Program-made: the position numbers and the translations under genes
NCBI GenBank assembly: GCA_027486845.1
Contig: JAIXOL010000008.1
Location: forward strand, 62,001 to 126,000
Origin: Cytophagaceae bacterium
GTDB taxonomy: Bacteria > Bacteroidota > Bacteroidia > Cytophagales > Spirosomataceae
DNA: 64,000 nucleotides
Direction of reading: 5' to 3'
The notes under the pieces: model-generated
Seen by the model: only the letters and a program-made list of their open reading frames with translations
What the model was told of the DNA's origin: nothing
The model's database searches: none
Part shown: positions 19,443 through 27,642 of the stretch, in pieces
Numbering within the stretch: the first letter of the stretch is position 1
Layout of the letters: every line of letters begins with the position of its first letter

Positions 19443-19473
19443 TTATTAGATAATTGCTTAGTATTTCCCAAAT

Positions 19474-20958
19474 TTATTTCTTTTTCTTTCGATGCACAAC
19501 GTGTTTGCTTAAAATTCGTTTACTTTCGGCTTTAACTTCGATATTTTTTCTGATTCCCCATAGTTTATCTTTCGCAAATTTAGCGGTTTGTTCTAAATCA
19601 ATTATTGGAAAAGGATAATTTTCTCCCAAATGAAAATTATATAAATCTTGCTCCATTTGGGTCATTTTCCACGGCTCATGGATAAAGTTTTCGGGGCAAT
19701 TTTCGAGTTCTTTTACCCAGGTTTTAATAAACACACCGTGCGGATCGTGGTCTTGTGATTGTTTCACAGGATTATACATTCTAACGGTATTCATTCCCGT
19801 AACGCCCGCCTGCATCTGAAATTGAGGATAATGAATTCCTGGCTCAAAATCAAGGAATTGTTGGGCAAGAAACAATGCACCTTCTTTCCAATGTTGAAAA
19901 AGTTGGTGCGTCAGAAACGATACTACCATTGCCCGCATCCGAAAATTCAAGTAACCTGTTTCACAGACACATCGCATACAAGCATCGACCAGTGGATAAC
20001 CAGTTTTACCTGATTGCCATTGCGTAATAAAATACTGATTTTCAGTTTTTTGTAGTTCATCATATCCTCGATTGATGTTTTCAAACTCCATGCGATTTTC
20101 CATCTCAAACTTCTGAATAAAATGACAATGCCAATGCAGACGAGAAGCAAAATTTTCTAAATCTCGACGGTAGGAAACGCGTCTTTTTGTATTTTGGGTG
20201 TATTGATAAACTTGTCGAATCGATAAATTCCCCCAAGCAATATAAGGCGAAAGTCGGCTACAGCTTTTACGAGCTTCGAGTGGTTTTGAAATAGTTTTTG
20301 AATAATTTTTAGCTCTATCATTCAAAAAACTCTGCAAATAACGATGTGCATAAGTTTCACCACCAGGCTGAAAAATTGGCTTATTTTTTTGATTAATACT
20401 TAGCTGATGATTTTGGGGAAAAAATTGTTTGTAAATTTCGTTTTCATCATCAAAAATTAAGCAAGGATTTCTTAGTTTTGTCCAATCTGGATTGTCTAAT
20501 TTTTGATGCGTATAGGTTTTCCAAAGTTCCAACCAATTTTCACGGTTTTTTAGTTTTCTGACAACCCCGTTTGTCTGAAACTCTTGCCACTCAATGTTGT
20601 TTTCTTTGAAATACTTCGATAAAACTTTATCTCGGTCGTAAGTACATTTCAGCCCTGTTTCTTCATAAGAAAATACTTTTTTGAGTTGATATTTTTGATG
20701 AATGGCAGAGAAGATGTCTTCAGCTTCGCCCTCTAAAATTGTAATCGATAACAAAGCATTGCCAGCCGAAAGTTGGATATTAAGGTCATCGAGTGACTGT
20801 TGCACAAAATTCCAGTGTCGAGGACTATAATGCGGGTCGGACATGACCGTCGGCTCCCAAACGTAAAGCATCAAAAATGATTCCCCATTTTCGATGGCAG
20901 CTTTCAGCGGAGCGTGGTCGCTTATGCGTAAGTCTCTTTTAAACCAGACGATATTCAT
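19474..20958 (-). CDS. Cryptochrome/deoxyribodipyrimidine photolyase family protein
   Basis: A 494-aa flavoprotein. The N-terminal alpha/beta antenna domain (about 1-130) begins NIVWFKRDLRISDHAPL. The FAD domain (about 270-440) has RLSPYIAWGNLSIRQVYQ, LHWHCHFIQKFE, TGYPLVDACMRC and MYNPVKQSQDHDPHGVFIKTW. It either repairs cyclobutane dimers with blue light or acts as a photoreceptor; the sequence alone does not decide, and the region after LDFEPGIHYPQFQMQAGV differs from the class I photolyase text. The C-terminus is Lys-rich (HRKKKK). It precedes the CruF-like gene. Confidence 0.9.
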   Translation of the reverse strand: MNIVWFKRDLRISDHAPLKAAIENGESFLMLYVWEPTVMSDPHYSPRHWNFVQQSLDDLNIQLSAGNALLSITILEGEAEDIFSAIHQKYQLKKVFSYEETGLKCTYDRDKVLSKYFKENNIEWQEFQTNGVVRKLKNRENWLELWKTYTHQKLDNPDWTKLRNPCLIFDDENEIYKQFFPQNHQLSINQKNKPIFQPGGETYAHRYLQSFLNDRAKNYSKTISKPLEARKSCSRLSPYIAWGNLSIRQVYQYTQNTKRRVSYRRDLENFASRLHWHCHFIQKFEMENRMEFENINRGYDELQKTENQYFITQWQSGKTGYPLVDACMRCVCETGYLNFRMRAMVVSFLTHQLFQHWKEGALFLAQQFLDFEPGIHYPQFQMQAGVTGMNTVRMYNPVKQSQDHDPHGVFIKTWVKELENCPENFIHEPWKMTQMEQDLYNFHLGENYPFPIIDLEQTAKFAKDKLWGIRKNIEVKAESKRILSKHVVHRKKKK

Positions 20959-21082
20959 AGAAAAATTAACCGCTGACTGATAAGTTTTGTTTTAAATATT
21001 ATACATTTTGGGGCTTTTGAAAGATGACATTTCTATTTTAAATGCAATATTTGTAATATTGTAGAAAAACGACTGAACTATC

Positions 21083-22153
21083 ATGCTCAAACGCATTCAT
21101 ATAGAAAACTTCAAAAGTTTAAAAAACGTAACTCTTGACCTTCAACCAGTTAATTTACTGATTGGCCCAAATAACTCGGGAAAAAGTAATTTATTGAAGG
21201 CTTTAGAGTTTTTTGATAAGTATTATGGTCTTAGTTCTCCTAAAAACTTCTCTGATTATCTATTCAAACGAGAATTCGAAAAATTTGAAATCAAACTTAC
21301 ATTTAATCAAGAAGAAAATAAATATGGAACATTTACAATTTCTAATAATAACTCACCAGCTTCGCTTTATGATAGGGCTGATGAGACAGATTATGATGGC
21401 AATATTTTAGGTCACTTTTTTTCCCTACCTAAAATACGATTTATTAATAACGTTATAATTTATAAACCAGACCCAACACAATTAATTCACCCATACCCTT
21501 TATTACCTAATCAAGAAATGATTGTAGATAATTCTGCAAACATCATAGCCTTTCTTGATATTCTTAGGGATAAATATCGAGATAATTTTGAAGCAATTGA
21601 GCAGGATTTACAAAAATGTATTCCTGAATTTTCAAGAATACAACTTGAAAATGTAGCTGCCACAGAAGATTTAGAAAAATACTTTGGAGATAAAACCTTC
21701 AAACGTTTAGGACTTTATAATCCTCAACAGAAAATTACTTATTGGGCTGATGAATTATCAGAAGGTACGCTGTATTTTCTTGCATTGCTTTGTATTATTC
21801 ACCAACCAAACCCACCTAAATTGTTGTTATTGGAAGAACCCGAAAAAGGTATTCATCCCCGAAGAATCAAAGAAGTTGTTGATTTTATTTTCAATTTAGC
21901 TCAAGAAAAAGACATTCAGGTGATTATGACTACGCATCACCCGTATGTAGTGAATGAGTTTCAGGATATTCCAGAAGCAGTTTTTATTTTTGATAAAGAT
22001 GAAGAAGGAGCTACTCAAATCAAGAACCTTCAAACAGATATTATTGAGCCATCTGATAAAGCCAATGATGCACAAGGCTTGCCACATATCAAATTCACAC
22101 AAGATTTAGCCGAACACTGGGTTTTAGGGTTTATGGGAGGAGTACCAAAATGA
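21083..22153 (+). CDS. AAA family ATPase (ABC/OLD-like) of a two-gene module
   Basis: A 356-aa ABC-type ATPase of the AAA_15/21 sort. It has MLKRIHIENFKSLKNV, Walker A LIGPNNSGKSNLL (about 27-39), signature-like DELSEGTLYFLALL (about 226), Walker B LLLLEEPEKGIHPRR (about 250) and the switch His in MTTHHPYVVNEF. There is no fused nuclease domain. The stop overlaps the next gene's start (ATGA at 22150), so the two are translationally coupled. ATPase plus separate TOPRIM-like protein resembles split OLD and PARIS-type anti-phage systems, but membership of a named system is not shown. Confidence 0.88.
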   Translation: MLKRIHIENFKSLKNVTLDLQPVNLLIGPNNSGKSNLLKALEFFDKYYGLSSPKNFSDYLFKREFEKFEIKLTFNQEENKYGTFTISNNNSPASLYDRADETDYDGNILGHFFSLPKIRFINNVIIYKPDPTQLIHPYPLLPNQEMIVDNSANIIAFLDILRDKYRDNFEAIEQDLQKCIPEFSRIQLENVAATEDLEKYFGDKTFKRLGLYNPQQKITYWADELSEGTLYFLALLCIIHQPNPPKLLLLEEPEKGIHPRRIKEVVDFIFNLAQEKDIQVIMTTHHPYVVNEFQDIPEAVFIFDKDEEGATQIKNLQTDIIEPSDKANDAQGLPHIKFTQDLAEHWVLGFMGGVPK

Positions 22154-22731
22154 GAATACTAAAATATGGTTTTTTGGGAGAAGATGATGCTCAAAAAATC
22201 TTTCTGAAAAACTATTTAGGAGCTTTCGGCTCAACAGATTTTTCATTTGAATTTGATGAAAACTTCCCGCTAAAAGCAAAAGATAGAAATTCAGTTTTAA
22301 AACGATTTACAGAAGCAATACAACTTGGAATTTCTGTCTATCAGCAAGACATTTTCTTTGTGGGCATCGACCTTGATGATTCAGAACAAGCAAAATTATT
22401 TTCCTTATTTGAAGAAATGAAAGCACAGATAAATCCACGATTTAAAGACCAAACTTGTATTTTTATTCCAATTCAATGTATTGAACATTGGCTTTGGTAT
22501 TTAAAGATGAAAAAAGCAAATCCGAACATAACCAAAAATGAAATTATAGAAAAACAACCTCGCCCCAAAGCCAAAGAAATTGTTTATGGCTCAAAAAGAC
22601 CTTCAAACGAAGTTTCCAATCCAATTGTTGATTCTTTATCGAAAGACACAGATATTGAATGGCTTGAAAATCGCTCTGAGAGTTTCAGACACTTTCATGG
22701 ACAAGTAAAACTGTTATTATTCAAACTATAA
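22150..22731 (+). CDS. TOPRIM-like protein coupled to the ATPase
   Basis: A 193-aa protein. The N-terminal KYGFLGEDDAQKIFLKNYL holds a Glu where TOPRIM domains carry their catalytic acid, and FFVGIDLDDSEQ supplies a DxD-like motif about 60 residues on, both after beta strands. IPIQCIEHWLWYLKMKK resembles the conserved segment of DUF4276/DUF4435-like proteins. The start overlaps the ATPase stop by 4 nt. Expected role, by analogy with OLD/AriB-type partners, is a nuclease or effector controlled by the ATPase. This assignment is inference from motifs and context. Confidence 0.7.
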   Translation: MRILKYGFLGEDDAQKIFLKNYLGAFGSTDFSFEFDENFPLKAKDRNSVLKRFTEAIQLGISVYQQDIFFVGIDLDDSEQAKLFSLFEEMKAQINPRFKDQTCIFIPIQCIEHWLWYLKMKKANPNITKNEIIEKQPRPKAKEIVYGSKRPSNEVSNPIVDSLSKDTDIEWLENRSESFRHFHGQVKLLLFKL

Positions 22732-22810
22732 CTATCTACCGAAATTGTTGCACAATTTCTGTAAAAAGCGATTATGACTTAAATTTGATGTATTTTTACA
22801 GTAATATACA

Positions 22811-23467
22811 ATGAGTGAAAGTCTAATAATGGAGAAAGTAGCATTTATAATATCTTTTCTGACAATAAATTTTTCGGTTTTTTCACAACTCGCAAACAAC
22901 AAACTGCCTGAGGATGACTATTGGGAAACTCAACTTACGCCGATGGTTGAGGTAAATGATATGCTTCGCCATATTTACAGCGACCCTTTCAAAGAAAATT
23001 TCATGAAAGCTATTCCTGCGGGTTATCCTATGAAAAAAGAAGTCAATATTAATTCATTTTATGGCTTTCGTAATCATCCTGTACATAAGGTTTCATTGTT
23101 TCATCGTGGCATTGATTTGAAAGGTGCAACAGGCGAAAAAGCCATTGCTACTGGCGATGGTGATGTAATCGATATGGGTTTTAAGGTTGATTTAGGGAAT
23201 TATATAAAAATCAAACATTGCTACGGTTTTGAGTCTATTTATGGTCATTTGAACAAAATTTCGGTAAAAAAGGGGCAACACGTAAAGCGAATGCAGGTAA
23301 TCGGGGAAGTAGGTGCAACTGGTACTGTAACCGGGCCTCACCTGCACTATACTTTGAAGAAAAACAATCAATATATCGACCCGTTTGATTTTTTATTCAT
23401 GAATTTTGAGAAAAATTCGATTGGCTGCAACTCTGTTGGTTTCGATTCCACTCAACCAATGAAATAG
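22811..23467 (+). CDS. M23 family metallopeptidase (LytM/peptidoglycan)
   Basis: A 218-aa exported protein; MEKVAFIISFLTINFSVFSQ (ATG at 22829) is a good signal peptide, so the start may be 22829 rather than 22811. The M23 domain spans about 75-205. Zinc ligands are His and Asp in FHRGIDLKG and the HLHY pair; GFRNHPV and YGHLNKI are typical. It probably cleaves peptidoglycan cross-bridges or activates other hydrolases in the periplasm. Monocistronic, convergent with the GH3 gene at 23492. Confidence 0.92.
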   Translation: MSESLIMEKVAFIISFLTINFSVFSQLANNKLPEDDYWETQLTPMVEVNDMLRHIYSDPFKENFMKAIPAGYPMKKEVNINSFYGFRNHPVHKVSLFHRGIDLKGATGEKAIATGDGDVIDMGFKVDLGNYIKIKHCYGFESIYGHLNKISVKKGQHVKRMQVIGEVGATGTVTGPHLHYTLKKNNQYIDPFDFLFMNFEKNSIGCNSVGFDSTQPMK

Positions 23468-23491
23468 GTGTGATTGATCACTTAGCGTAGT

Positions 23492-26400
23492 TTACGGTAC
23501 CTGAGCATAGTCGAAGGCAGCATTAATAACTTCATGGATACGTTTACGAATCTTCAAAGTGTTGATTTTATTATTGGCCGAACTATAATAAACTCGGTTG
23601 GACAGAAAAATAAAAATTAAATCTCGCTCAGGGTCAACCCATACAGCTGTACCTGTAAAACCAGTATGACCAAAGGTTTTGGGAGAAGCATCAATCGCAA
23701 TTACAGGCTTATCATGACCTGCTTCGGATTTATCCCAACCAAGTCCTCGGTGGCTGCGTTGCGTATAATTTTTAGCAAAATGCGGAACAGTTGTCGGAAA
23801 TAAAATCTGACGACCGCCATAGTAGCCTTTCTGCAAATTCATCTGATACAATTTCACCAAATCGCTCACATTACTAAAAAGCCCTGCATGACCAGCCACT
23901 CCACCTAACAAAGCGGCGTTAGGGTCGTGTACAGTTCCATGAATAAGTGAGGCTCTAAAGATGGCATCGTTTTCGGTTGGAGCAATGTTATTTTTGGCAA
24001 ATTTTGTGTTCGGATTATAGAGTGTTGATACCATTCCCAACGGTTCATAAATATTCTGATCCACAAATTCATTGAGTGGTTGATTCGTGATTCTCTCCAC
24101 TATTTTTTGAAGAATAATCAAACCTAAATCGCTGTAAGTAAACCGATATCCACCTAATTTATCGTAAATATTGATAAGTTTAGATTGCTGCACCCACCTC
24201 CAAACCGAATCTCGAATAGCGGGCGTAATATACAGATTATCAGCAACTTGTAGGTTTGTACTATCTTTTAAAAAACGATAATAATCACTTTTAAATGTAG
24301 TTCCTGACTTGGTTTTCTCCCAAAAAGGAATGAAAGCTACCAAACCAGCTTGGTGCATCAAAATATCCGAAACCAGCATGTTTTCTTTATTAGTTCCACG
24401 CATTTCTGGCAGGTAAGTTGAGGCTTTATCATTTAAATCAATCGCTCCTCTTTCATTTAAAAGCATGACCGCCTGTAATGTTGCCGAAACTTTGGTCATC
24501 GATGCAATGTCGTAAAGGGTTTGGTCGTTTACTGGTTCATAGACATCGTAGCGAAGAGAACCAAAATTTCTGTTATAAACTACTTTTCCGCTGCAGGCCA
24601 CTAAAACTTGACAACCAGGAAAAGCCCGATTAATAATGCCTTGCTGGACAATCTTATCGATTTCGTTGAGTTTTTTTGCATTCATACCAACACTTTCAGG
24701 CGTACCAAATGATACCCTTCCAATGCGTTCGGTTTGCACGCCATTTCCTACTTTCTGCTCATTGGTGACCGTCACTGGCAATTTCCCTTTGGCTTTTAAT
24801 GCCCCAAATAAAATCTGTGGAACAACCCGCTGAGAAGCAATTTCATCTTCATAACCGCAAACCAATGTTCGTAGGCTATTATACAATTTCATGCCGTATG
24901 GATTCCCAAAACCAACTACAACAACCTGAGTTTTTTGGCGAAGTTGATTAATAAATGAAATCGTAGCTGGCGAAACCCCATAGTTTCTATCACCTCGACT
25001 GTTCATGTCATGTACACTCACTATCACCACTTTATATTTTGCAGCTTCTTCCAGCACCCAAGTAATATCTTTATCAGCTGCAGGTTTAAAAGGCACAGTA
25101 AAATGCCTAAAAGTGGCATATTGACTAAGCATTTTCTGAAATTCATTACCAGATTCGGCACTGATGGCTACCGATGCAAAACTAGTTGTATCGAGATTGA
25201 CGAAAGGCAACAAATTATCTTGATTTTTTATGATTGTAACTGCTTGCTCGAATAATTCAGCTTTTAAATCATTGGCTTTTTTGCTATTCAAATCACTGCC
25301 TAAACCTGCTATTTCGATTGGTTTATAATTACTTAAACCTACCCAAAACTTAGCTTTCAAGATTTTCTTTACACGAGCGTCCAATTCAGGTATCGAAATT
25401 TGTCCACTTTCTACCGCCGTTTTTAGTCGATTAAATGCTGCAGGAAGATTACCCGATTGTAGCAAAATATCATTTCCAGCTAAAAAAGCCAATAATTCGG
25501 GTTCACCTGCTTGTAAACCTGCTGTAATTCCTCGCATATTGAGGGCATCCGTCACTGTAAGGCCTTCAAAACCCAATTTTTCTTTGATAATTTCTGTTAC
25601 AATTTTGCGAGAAATCGATGTCGGTGTATTGGTGCGAGGCTCAAGAGCTGGTACAAATAAATGAGCGGTCATGACGCTTGCTACACTATCGGCAATGAGT
25701 TGGCGAAAAGGATAAAGTTCAATCTCATTTAATCTATCAATTGAGTGGCTCACCCAAGGCAAGGTTCGATGTGAATCTTGATCGGTATCACCATGCCCTG
25801 GAAAATGTTTGGCACTTCCCATGACATTATACTTTTTCATTCCCTTAATATACATTGCCCCTTTTTCGGCAACATTATACTGCGATTCACCAAAGGAACG
25901 ATAATTGATAATTGGATTTTTAGGATTTGTATTGACATCAACCGATGGTGCAAAATTGATATGTATGCCTAAGCGTTTACATTGTCGACCTACTTCTTCG
26001 CCAAATTTCTCAACATAACTATTGTCTTGAATTGCACCAAGTGTTATCTGTTTTGGAAATTCAATACAACTATCCAAACGCATACCCAACCCCCATTCGG
26101 CATCAATGCCAATCATCATCGGAATACGTGAAAGTTGTTGATAACGGTTTGTGAGACGAGCCTGACGATAGGGACCACCTTGAAAGAAAATCAGTCCGCC
26201 AAGGTGATAAGTTGCGATATTATTTTCAACCTGTTGATAGTAAGCTTCCGTACGATTCGAAAAAGTAGCAATCATAAATAACTGCCCAATTTTCTCTTCC
26301 AAAGTCATGGATGAGAGTAAACTATCAGCCCAGCGTTCTTGACGAGCGAGATAATCTGGTCGAATTTTTTGGGGCAAAATAAACGAAGTAAGTAAACTAA

Positions 26401-26497
26401 AAAAGCTAGTAATAATAGCTAGGAAAAGTATTTTTCTGTTTTTAAAAAGCACGTAGGTAATTTTAAGTTTTAGTAGTATAACGAACAAAAAAGCCAC
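23492..26497 (-). CDS. GH3 (NagZ-like) and serine beta-lactamase-fold fusion protein
   Basis: A 1001-aa protein. An N-terminal hydrophobic segment (about 19-42) is a signal or anchor; the exact start is uncertain. The GH3 domain (about 50-590) has KHFPGHGDTDQDSHR, the NagZ acid/base motif, and VTDALNMRG with the nucleophile Asp, so it likely removes beta-N-acetylglucosamine from muropeptides or glycans. The C-terminal class C beta-lactamase-like domain (about 605-1000) has SMTK (SxxK), YSDLG (YxN variant) and HTGFTGT (KTG variant), suggesting a D-Ala peptidase or esterase. Fusions of this sort occur in Bacteroidota. The last residues (FDYAQVP) are encoded by a dispersed repeat. Confidence 0.92.
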   Translation of the reverse strand: MAFLFVILLKLKITYVLFKNRKILFLAIITSFFSLLTSFILPQKIRPDYLARQERWADSLLSSMTLEEKIGQLFMIATFSNRTEAYYQQVENNIATYHLGGLIFFQGGPYRQARLTNRYQQLSRIPMMIGIDAEWGLGMRLDSCIEFPKQITLGAIQDNSYVEKFGEEVGRQCKRLGIHINFAPSVDVNTNPKNPIINYRSFGESQYNVAEKGAMYIKGMKKYNVMGSAKHFPGHGDTDQDSHRTLPWVSHSIDRLNEIELYPFRQLIADSVASVMTAHLFVPALEPRTNTPTSISRKIVTEIIKEKLGFEGLTVTDALNMRGITAGLQAGEPELLAFLAGNDILLQSGNLPAAFNRLKTAVESGQISIPELDARVKKILKAKFWVGLSNYKPIEIAGLGSDLNSKKANDLKAELFEQAVTIIKNQDNLLPFVNLDTTSFASVAISAESGNEFQKMLSQYATFRHFTVPFKPAADKDITWVLEEAAKYKVVIVSVHDMNSRGDRNYGVSPATISFINQLRQKTQVVVVGFGNPYGMKLYNSLRTLVCGYEDEIASQRVVPQILFGALKAKGKLPVTVTNEQKVGNGVQTERIGRVSFGTPESVGMNAKKLNEIDKIVQQGIINRAFPGCQVLVACSGKVVYNRNFGSLRYDVYEPVNDQTLYDIASMTKVSATLQAVMLLNERGAIDLNDKASTYLPEMRGTNKENMLVSDILMHQAGLVAFIPFWEKTKSGTTFKSDYYRFLKDSTNLQVADNLYITPAIRDSVWRWVQQSKLINIYDKLGGYRFTYSDLGLIILQKIVERITNQPLNEFVDQNIYEPLGMVSTLYNPNTKFAKNNIAPTENDAIFRASLIHGTVHDPNAALLGGVAGHAGLFSNVSDLVKLYQMNLQKGYYGGRQILFPTTVPHFAKNYTQRSHRGLGWDKSEAGHDKPVIAIDASPKTFGHTGFTGTAVWVDPERDLIFIFLSNRVYYSSANNKINTLKIRKRIHEVINAAFDYAQVP
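23500..23519. repeat. Dispersed GAGCATAGTCGAAGG repeat at a gene end
   Basis: CCTGAGCATAGTCGAAGGCA. On the minus strand it encodes the last residues (AFDYAQ) of the GH3 protein. It differs by two bases in the core from the copies at 5043 and 36024. Confidence 0.55.
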
Positions 26498-26553
26498 AGA
26501 TTATCACAAAAGTAAAGAATCTATGGCTTAATATGAAAGTATTTGTCTTTTTG

Positions 26554-27615
26554 TTAATCAATCTCAATTACCACGCCTTTCGTAATCGGGTGGGCAACAC
26601 AAGTAAGCATAACACCTCGCTTAAGTTCTTTTTCAGTTAAACCATCTTCCTCATCCATTTTCACTTTACCTTCAGTGCAAGTACCCATGCAAGCTGTACA
26701 CATGCCCGCTTGACACGAATATGGCAAATCAATATTCAAGTCAAGAGCAGCCTCTAAAATCGTTTGGTGAGGTTTAACTTCAAACTCATATTCATCGCCA
26801 TTATATTTTACTTTCACAGTTTGGGTTTGTAGCGAATCATCTGTTTCTTCGGTTTCGCCTTCAACCATGACCGTGTGGAAATTTTCTTTATGAATTCGCT
26901 CCTTTGATACATTATAAATTCCTAACGCTGCTATTATATCTTCCATCATACCTACTGGTCCACAAAGATAAAAATTGTCTTTATCAAAATCAGTATCAGC
27001 TTCTTTCAGCAAGCGAATAGCTATTCCTTGACTAATTCTACCCTTATGACCAACCCACAAATCAGAAGAGTTACTCAACAAATGATGTACGCCCAAACGT
27101 TTTCCATACTGAGCTTCAAGTTCTTCGAGTTTTTGCTTGAAAATGATTGAATCTTCACTACGATTGCCATAAATAAGCGTTACACGAGAATTTAGCTCCA
27201 TTTTCAAAACTGACTTCGCAATCGACATCATCGGGGTGATACCACTTCCTGCGGCAAAAAGTACGATGTGACGAGTTGCATCAGCATCGGGTTCTAAGAA
27301 GAAATTGCCCAACGGCTCAAGTACTTCCAGAAAATCACCAATTTTTACGTTATCATTGAGATAATTAGAAACTAGGCCACCTTCTACTCGTTTGACAGTC
27401 ACGCCAATGGCAGTATCGCTGTGTGGCGAAGTAGACATCGAATAACTGCGACGTACTTTCTTGCCCCCTTCACCCGCTGGCACAATAATCGTAATAAATT
27501 GACCAGCTTTATATTTGATTTGCTCGCTTAATGGATGCCAAAAATAAATGGTTACACTATCAGCCGTTTCTTGTACGACTTCTTTTACTTGTAGGAAATA
27601 TGTTTTTAACGACAT
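26554..27615 (-). CDS. PaaE-like FAD/NAD(P) oxidoreductase with 2Fe-2S domain
   Basis: A 353-aa electron-transfer protein. The FAD domain (about 1-105) has RRSYSMSTSP and YKAGQFITI; the NAD(P) domain (about 110-235) has AAGSGITPMMSI and LCGPVGMMEDI; a plant-type ferredoxin domain (about 268-353) has CQAGMCTACMGTC with a fourth Cys in MLTCVAHP. This order is that of PaaE, HCP reductase and related oxygenase reductases. No oxygenase subunits are nearby, so its partner is unknown. Confidence 0.92.
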   Translation of the reverse strand: MSLKTYFLQVKEVVQETADSVTIYFWHPLSEQIKYKAGQFITIIVPAGEGGKKVRRSYSMSTSPHSDTAIGVTVKRVEGGLVSNYLNDNVKIGDFLEVLEPLGNFFLEPDADATRHIVLFAAGSGITPMMSIAKSVLKMELNSRVTLIYGNRSEDSIIFKQKLEELEAQYGKRLGVHHLLSNSSDLWVGHKGRISQGIAIRLLKEADTDFDKDNFYLCGPVGMMEDIIAALGIYNVSKERIHKENFHTVMVEGETEETDDSLQTQTVKVKYNGDEYEFEVKPHQTILEAALDLNIDLPYSCQAGMCTACMGTCTEGKVKMDEEDGLTEKELKRGVMLTCVAHPITKGVVIEID

Positions 27616-27642
27616 TTTTATTGGTTTATTTAGACCGATCTA

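Noticed and set aside
21083-22731. Direct naming as a PARIS system
   Set aside because: The second protein is not clearly of the AriB/DUF4435 type from sequence alone, so only an analogy is stated.
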